Assembly: GCA_937893415.1 (NCBI GenBank)
Contig: CALBWZ010000423.1
Span: forward strand, 1 to 8,721
Length of the DNA: 8,721 bases
Reading direction: 5' to 3'
Source of the DNA: an uncultured Comamonadaceae bacterium
GTDB taxonomy: Bacteria > Pseudomonadota > Gammaproteobacteria > Burkholderiales > Burkholderiaceae_C
Shown here: positions 5,892 to 8,721 of the stretch, piece by piece
Layout: every line of letters starts with the position of its first letter
Numbering within the stretch: the first letter of the stretch is position 1
The notes under the pieces: model-generated
Told to the model about the DNA's origin: nothing
Seen by the model: the letters and a program-made list of their open reading frames with translations, nothing else
The model's database searches: none
Translations under genes and position numbers: made by a program

Positions 5892-7805
5892 TTAAGCCGT
5901 TTTAATCATGCGTTTGAGGACGTTGGCCACGCGGCCAGAGTCTTCTGCCACCAACATCCTAATCAGTGCGACCTTGTCGTCGTAGGTGTTAGCTGTATCC
6001 AGCATGTCGGCCGAGATACTGGACTTCTTGGGACGCAACTTGGCTTTGATGTCTTCTAAGCTCTCGCCCTCACCGATTTGAATCATGTTCATGTCCGCCT
6101 CGCTGAGTTCACCCGCTGGGGTCTTGTCACCGGCAGCGGCAGCAGCTTGCGCAGCGGCTTCCTCTGGTGAAAGACCAATCAAGTTTTTGATGACTGGACG
6201 CACCACAATGATAAGGAAAACCAACATCAACAAGGTCATCAAGCCAGACTTAAAACTACTGATCACAGTGTCTTCTTGGTACCAAGGTATTAAAGGCTCT
6301 AAGGGCCCCACTGGCTCAAACTTAGCGGGCATGAGTGTCACATTGTCGCCACGGGCTTCATCAAAGCCCACCACGCCACGCACCAAACGCAGCATGCGGT
6401 CAAGCTCTTGCTCGGTGTATGCCACGCTCGTAGGCTCGCCTGGCGTGGCTGCTTGTCCCTCAGGTAAGACAATGGGGCGCTCATTGATCACCACGGCCAC
6501 CGTCATGCGGGTTACACCGCCCTGCGCGTTCTTGATGTGCTGAACAGAGCGGTCTAGTTCGTAGTTGCGTGTGGTGCGGCTAGACTTTACATCTGAAGCA
6601 CCTGTGGTGCCCTCACCTGGTGTGAGGGCCGTATTGGGTGTTGCCGCAGCGTTGGGCGGGGGTACGTTGGTGGTACCACCCGGCACGCCTGCAGCCTCAA
6701 TGTTGCCATTGCGGTCTTCCGCCATGACTTCCGAACGTGTACGCGGCCCGTTGCCACCGCGGTCGTAGTCCTCAGTGGTGCTCTCTACTTGTGTGAAGTC
6801 CAGCGTGAGGTTGACCTGTGAACGCACATTGGCCTCACCCACGACGGGTGACAAAATTTCCACCACGCGGTTGCGCAGCAAGTCTTCTTGTGTGCGCTTG
6901 TGGTCTGACTGGGCAGACGTCAAACCCAATGGCGCCGTACCCGGCGTCTTGGTCATGAGGTTGCCAAAGTTGTCCACCACTGTCACGTCTTCAGGCATCA
7001 GGTAAGGAATGCTGCTGGAGACCAGATGCACAATGGCTTGTACTTGTGAATCGCTCACGCTGCGACCCGAGTAGCGTGTGAGCACCACAGAGGCTTTGGG
7101 TGGTGTACGGTCACGCACAAACACACTTTGTTTGGGCGTGGCCAAATGCACGCGGGCATGCTGCACAGCTGAGATTTGCCCGATACTGCGCGCCAACTCT
7201 TGTTCAATAGCGGCGTTGTAACGCGCTTGTTCCATAAACTGGCTGGTCGTCATGGCGTTTTGTTCACTCAAGGCACTCAGACCAGAGATGGGTTCTTTTG
7301 GAATACCTTGGCCTGCCAAGAAAATACGCGCTTCGTGAAAGCGTGACTGGGGCACTTGAAGCTGACCGGTCATTTCATCAAGCTCAGGGCTAAAGCCACC
7401 CTGCTTCAAACTGTCGTAGGCGGCTTGCAAGTCAGCGCCTTGTAGGCCTGGCAACAAGGCGCGCGTTTGCGGTGCTTGCATCAAGCTGTAGACCAATGCC
7501 AACACCACCACAGCCATCATGGTGACAATGGCAGGCAAGGCCTTGCGAACGGTGGGTTGCTGCAGGATTTGTCGGACCTGCGCCATAGGCGATCCGCTGA
7601 GTGCCATGCCGTAGCCATAGTTCTGGCCACCGCCGCCTGGCGCACCTGCGCCACCTTGACCAGTGGTTGTCATTGCACCGTTGCCGTTGCTGCTGCCGTT
7701 GCTGTTGCCGTTGCTACCTTGCGTCGCAGGCAAGTTGTTGGAGGTGCTGACGTTTGCACCTGCACTGAAATCAGTGGGATTCATTGTGGCCGCTGCTGTA
7801 CTCAT
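5892..7805 (-). CDS. fliF: Flagellar MS-ring protein FliF
   Basis: A 637-residue inner-membrane protein that oligomerises into the MS ring, the base on which motor and export gate are built. Parts: a Ser/Asn/Gly-rich N-terminal region without predicted fold (1-~70); first membrane helix ~89-109; periplasmic ring-building motifs, including GIPKEPISGLSALSEQ (167-182), FMEQARYNAAIEQELARSI (190-208), ARVHLATPKQSVF (217-229) and ASVVL (238-242); a low-complexity periplasmic segment (~345-415, rich in G/N/T/P); second membrane helix ~518-538 (LMTLLMLVFLIIVV); and the C-terminal cytoplasmic tail ~595-637 (MLDTANTYDDKVALIRMLVAEDSGRVANVLKRMI) that binds the FliG N-terminal domain. Salmonella FliF has about 560 residues; much of the excess is the N-terminal stretch. 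ATG 7805 has AAGGA nine bases upstream. It lies 50 bases after fliE. Confidence 0.98.
   Translation of the reverse strand: MSTAAATMNPTDFSAGANVSTSNNLPATQGSNGNSNGSSNGNGAMTTTGQGGAGAPGGGGQNYGYGMALSGSPMAQVRQILQQPTVRKALPAIVTMMAVVVLALVYSLMQAPQTRALLPGLQGADLQAAYDSLKQGGFSPELDEMTGQLQVPQSRFHEARIFLAGQGIPKEPISGLSALSEQNAMTTSQFMEQARYNAAIEQELARSIGQISAVQHARVHLATPKQSVFVRDRTPPKASVVLTRYSGRSVSDSQVQAIVHLVSSSIPYLMPEDVTVVDNFGNLMTKTPGTAPLGLTSAQSDHKRTQEDLLRNRVVEILSPVVGEANVRSQVNLTLDFTQVESTTEDYDRGGNGPRTRSEVMAEDRNGNIEAAGVPGGTTNVPPPNAAATPNTALTPGEGTTGASDVKSSRTTRNYELDRSVQHIKNAQGGVTRMTVAVVINERPIVLPEGQAATPGEPTSVAYTEQELDRMLRLVRGVVGFDEARGDNVTLMPAKFEPVGPLEPLIPWYQEDTVISSFKSGLMTLLMLVFLIIVVRPVIKNLIGLSPEEAAAQAAAAAGDKTPAGELSEADMNMIQIGEGESLEDIKAKLRPKKSSISADMLDTANTYDDKVALIRMLVAEDSGRVANVLKRMIKTA
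7677..7712 (-). repeat. Three tandem 12-bp units encoding an Asn-Gly-Ser-rich tract in FliF
   Basis: Read on the minus strand, AAC GGC AAC AGC, AAC GGC AGC AGC and AAC GGC AAC GGT follow one another: three imperfect 12-base units encoding residues 32-43 of FliF (NGNS, NGSS, NGNG). The unit length is a multiple of three, so copy-number change would keep the frame and only alter linker length. The tract lies in the unfolded cytoplasmic N-terminus before the first membrane helix. Confidence 0.75.
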
Positions 7806-7855
7806 GGTGTCTGTTCCTTACCTGTTTAACGCGTGAAGTTATGTGTCGTTGCGTC

Positions 7856-8218
7856 TTAAACAGGCATGTTTAAGATGTCTTCATAGGCTTTGAGTACTTT
7901 GTTGCGCACCTGCAAGGTGGCTTCAAATGCCAAAGATGATTTCTGCATTCCCAGCACCACATCGGTCAGCGGTACGTCTTCGCCACGTTCGAATGCATTT
8001 TGCAAACTGCGTGAGGCTTGTTGGGTTTGGTTCACGTTTTCAACCGCGCCACGCACCGCATCCATAAAGCTGGGTTTGTCGGTTTGCTGAACTTGGTTGA
8101 GGCCAAAGTTGGGCTGCTGGCCATTGACGGCCGTGCCCTGCTGCGCTTGTGCTTGCGTGTTCTTCAAAGTGGCCAGCATTGATGCAATGTTGGCGGCGGA
8201 TGTTGCTTTTTCGATCAT
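7856..8218 (-). CDS. fliE: Flagellar hook-basal body protein FliE
   Basis: A 120-residue FliE, the small exported protein that joins the MS ring to the proximal rod and is needed early in export. The C-terminal half is diagnostic: SFMDAVRGAVENVNQTQQAS, then a DVPLTDVVLGMQKSSLAFEA segment and the ending LQVRNKVLKAYEDILNMPV. The N-terminal ~45 residues are polar and Gln-rich, slightly longer than in E. coli FliE (104 residues). There is no Sec signal, as expected for a type III export substrate. The ATG at 8218 has only a weak ribosome site (AGAAAG, seven bases upstream). It starts 18 bases after the activator gene and is the first gene behind the predicted sigma-54 promoter. Confidence 0.96.
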   Translation of the reverse strand: MIEKATSAANIASMLATLKNTQAQAQQGTAVNGQQPNFGLNQVQQTDKPSFMDAVRGAVENVNQTQQASRSLQNAFERGEDVPLTDVVLGMQKSSLAFEATLQVRNKVLKAYEDILNMPV

Positions 8219-8236
8219 GGCGTGCTTTCTGTTCGC

Positions 8237-8721
8237 TTACAGGCTTGCGCCAGCAAAGCTGGCGCCACGCTCGCGAAGTTGCGCCAGCTTGTAGCGCAAG
8301 GTGCGTGGGCTGATGCCCAGTAATTTGGCCGCAGCCATTCGGCTGTCGGTGCTGTGCAACGCTGCAGCAATCACTTGGTGCTCGCTGTGCTTCATGGCGT
8401 CTTGCAAGTCAACTGGGATGGTGGCCTGCACAGGTGCCACTGGCATGGCGGTTGCAAACGCTGGAGGCTGCACGGGTGCCTGTGCAGACACACCAGCGGG
8501 TATAACTGCCTCACTGAACATGTGATGGTCTGCCGTGTCGTTGTGGTAGTCGTCGAATAACAGCTGATTGGCCGTGATGAGACCGTCTACACACAAAACG
8601 ACCGCGCGCTGCACCACATTTTCCAATTCACGCACATTGCCAGGCCATGGGTAGCTGAGCAACAGACTTTGCGCTTGTTCGTCCAGGTTGTATGCCATGC
8701 TTGCTTGACCGTGGGTTACCA
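8237..8721 (-). CDS. flrC: Sigma-54-dependent flagellar response regulator (FlrC/FleR type), C-terminal part
   Basis: The frame runs off the window edge; about 160 codons up to TAA 8239-8237 are visible, with the receiver domain and most of the AAA+ domain missing (family length ~450-480). A potential ATG at 8698 is internal, because the frame stays open upstream and the AAA+ motif follows it directly. Seen: [20 protein letters not shown] (about 8680-8621), the C-terminal signature of sigma-54 activator AAA+ domains; a Pro/Ala-rich linker; and a Fis-type helix-turn-helix at the end ([28 protein letters not shown], about 8347-8264), with the SPRTLRYKL wording typical of FlrC/FleR/FlbD-like regulators. 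In Vibrio and Pseudomonas the homologue is phosphorylated by FlrB/FleS and activates sigma-54 promoters of basal-body genes. Its place just before fliE supports the same job here. NtrC-family regulators of other pathways are less likely given the context. Confidence 0.87.
   Translation of the reverse strand, partial: VTHGQASMAYNLDEQAQSLLLSYPWPGNVRELENVVQRAVVLCVDGLITANQLLFDDYHNDTADHHMFSEAVIPAGVSAQAPVQPPAFATAMPVAPVQATIPVDLQDAMKHSEHQVIAAALHSTDSRMAAAKLLGISPRTLRYKLAQLRERGASFAGASL
8247..8290 (-). repeat. Three-copy palindrome GCTGGCGC/GCGCCAGC at the flrC end
   Basis: The 8-base word GCTGGCGC (minus strand) occurs at 8288-8281 and 8254-8247, with its exact reverse complement at 8265-8258 between them. 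The central copy can pair with the downstream copy (8-bp stem, 3-base loop TTT) or with the upstream copy (10-bp stem AAGCTGGCGC/GCGCCAGCTT, 8290-8281 with 8265-8256, 15-base loop). There is no U-tract after either stem, so a simple intrinsic terminator is unlikely. It overlaps the predicted sigma-54 promoter and the last codons of the activator. Confidence 0.7.
8252..8267 (-). promoter_or_regulatory. Predicted sigma-54 (RpoN) -24/-12 promoter for fliE
   Basis: On the minus strand, TGGCGCC-AGCT-TTGCT reads from 8267 to 8252. Against the sigma-54 consensus TGGCACG-N4-TTGCW it matches 10 of 12 defined positions, with the invariant GG (8266-8265) and GC (8254-8253) in exact spacing. A start about 12 bases past the -12 C falls near 8241, giving a leader of about 23 bases before the fliE ATG at 8218. 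The element lies in the last codons of the flrC-like gene. Homologous fliE operons in Vibrio and Pseudomonas are sigma-54 dependent. Confidence 0.6.

Noticed and set aside
7806..7855. fliE-fliF gap as a site for a terminator or a separate fliF promoter
   Set aside because: It contains only an ACGCGT palindrome and the fliF ribosome site; no stem with U-tract and no -24/-12 or clear -35/-10 pair.
8425..8445. A second TGGCAC on the minus strand inside flrC as a sigma-54 promoter
   Set aside because: TGGCACC is followed by GG rather than GC at the -12 position; the spacing is one base off and it lies far from fliE.

Overview
This window is an ordinary but informative piece of a bacterial chromosome. 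It holds the fliEFGHIJ flagellar basal-body/export operon on the minus strand, with the end of a FlrC/FleR-type sigma-54 activator upstream of it. The organism is most likely a betaproteobacterium of the order Burkholderiales. The evidence is the DUF1840 protein behind fliJ (a family I know mainly from Burkholderiales and relatives), the style of the Fli proteins, and a moderate GC content (mid-50s percent by eye). I cannot name a genus.

Layout. Plus strand, 1-948: the C-terminal ~315 codons of a phenylacetate-CoA ligase (PaaK)-family acyl-CoA synthetase, cut by the window start. 949-1027 is a short convergent gap with one weak symmetrical hairpin. Everything else is on the minus strand; in transcription order it is flrC-like activator (8721-8237, N-terminus outside the window), fliE (8218-7856), fliF (7805-5892), fliG (5855-4728), fliH (4741-3179), fliI (3192-1858), fliJ (1861-1418) and a DUF1840 gene (1378-1028). 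fliG/fliH, fliH/fliI and fliI/fliJ overlap by 14, 14 and 4 bases; the other gaps are 18-50 bases, so this reads as one operon. No RNA gene, insertion sequence, CRISPR array or prophage was seen.

How the genes work together. FliF forms the MS ring in the inner membrane, with FliE as the adaptor to the rod. FliG is the switch protein on the MS ring that takes force from the stators. FliH, FliI and FliJ are the ATPase complex feeding the flagellar type III export gate. The upstream regulator belongs to the family that, with sigma-54, switches on fliE operons in Vibrio (FlrC) and Pseudomonas (FleR). The last codons of that gene carry a good sigma-54 -24/-12 match (TGGCGCC-AGCT-TTGCT), placed to start a short leader before fliE.

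Points of interest: the predicted sigma-54 promoter inside the end of the activator gene, which is also part of a three-copy palindrome with two alternative pairings; unusual low-complexity extensions on three interacting basal-body proteins (Ser/Asn/Gly-rich on FliF, Lys-rich on FliG, a long acidic tail on FliH); and a DUF1840 gene where fliK is often found. I see no convincing sign of an undescribed multi-gene system.
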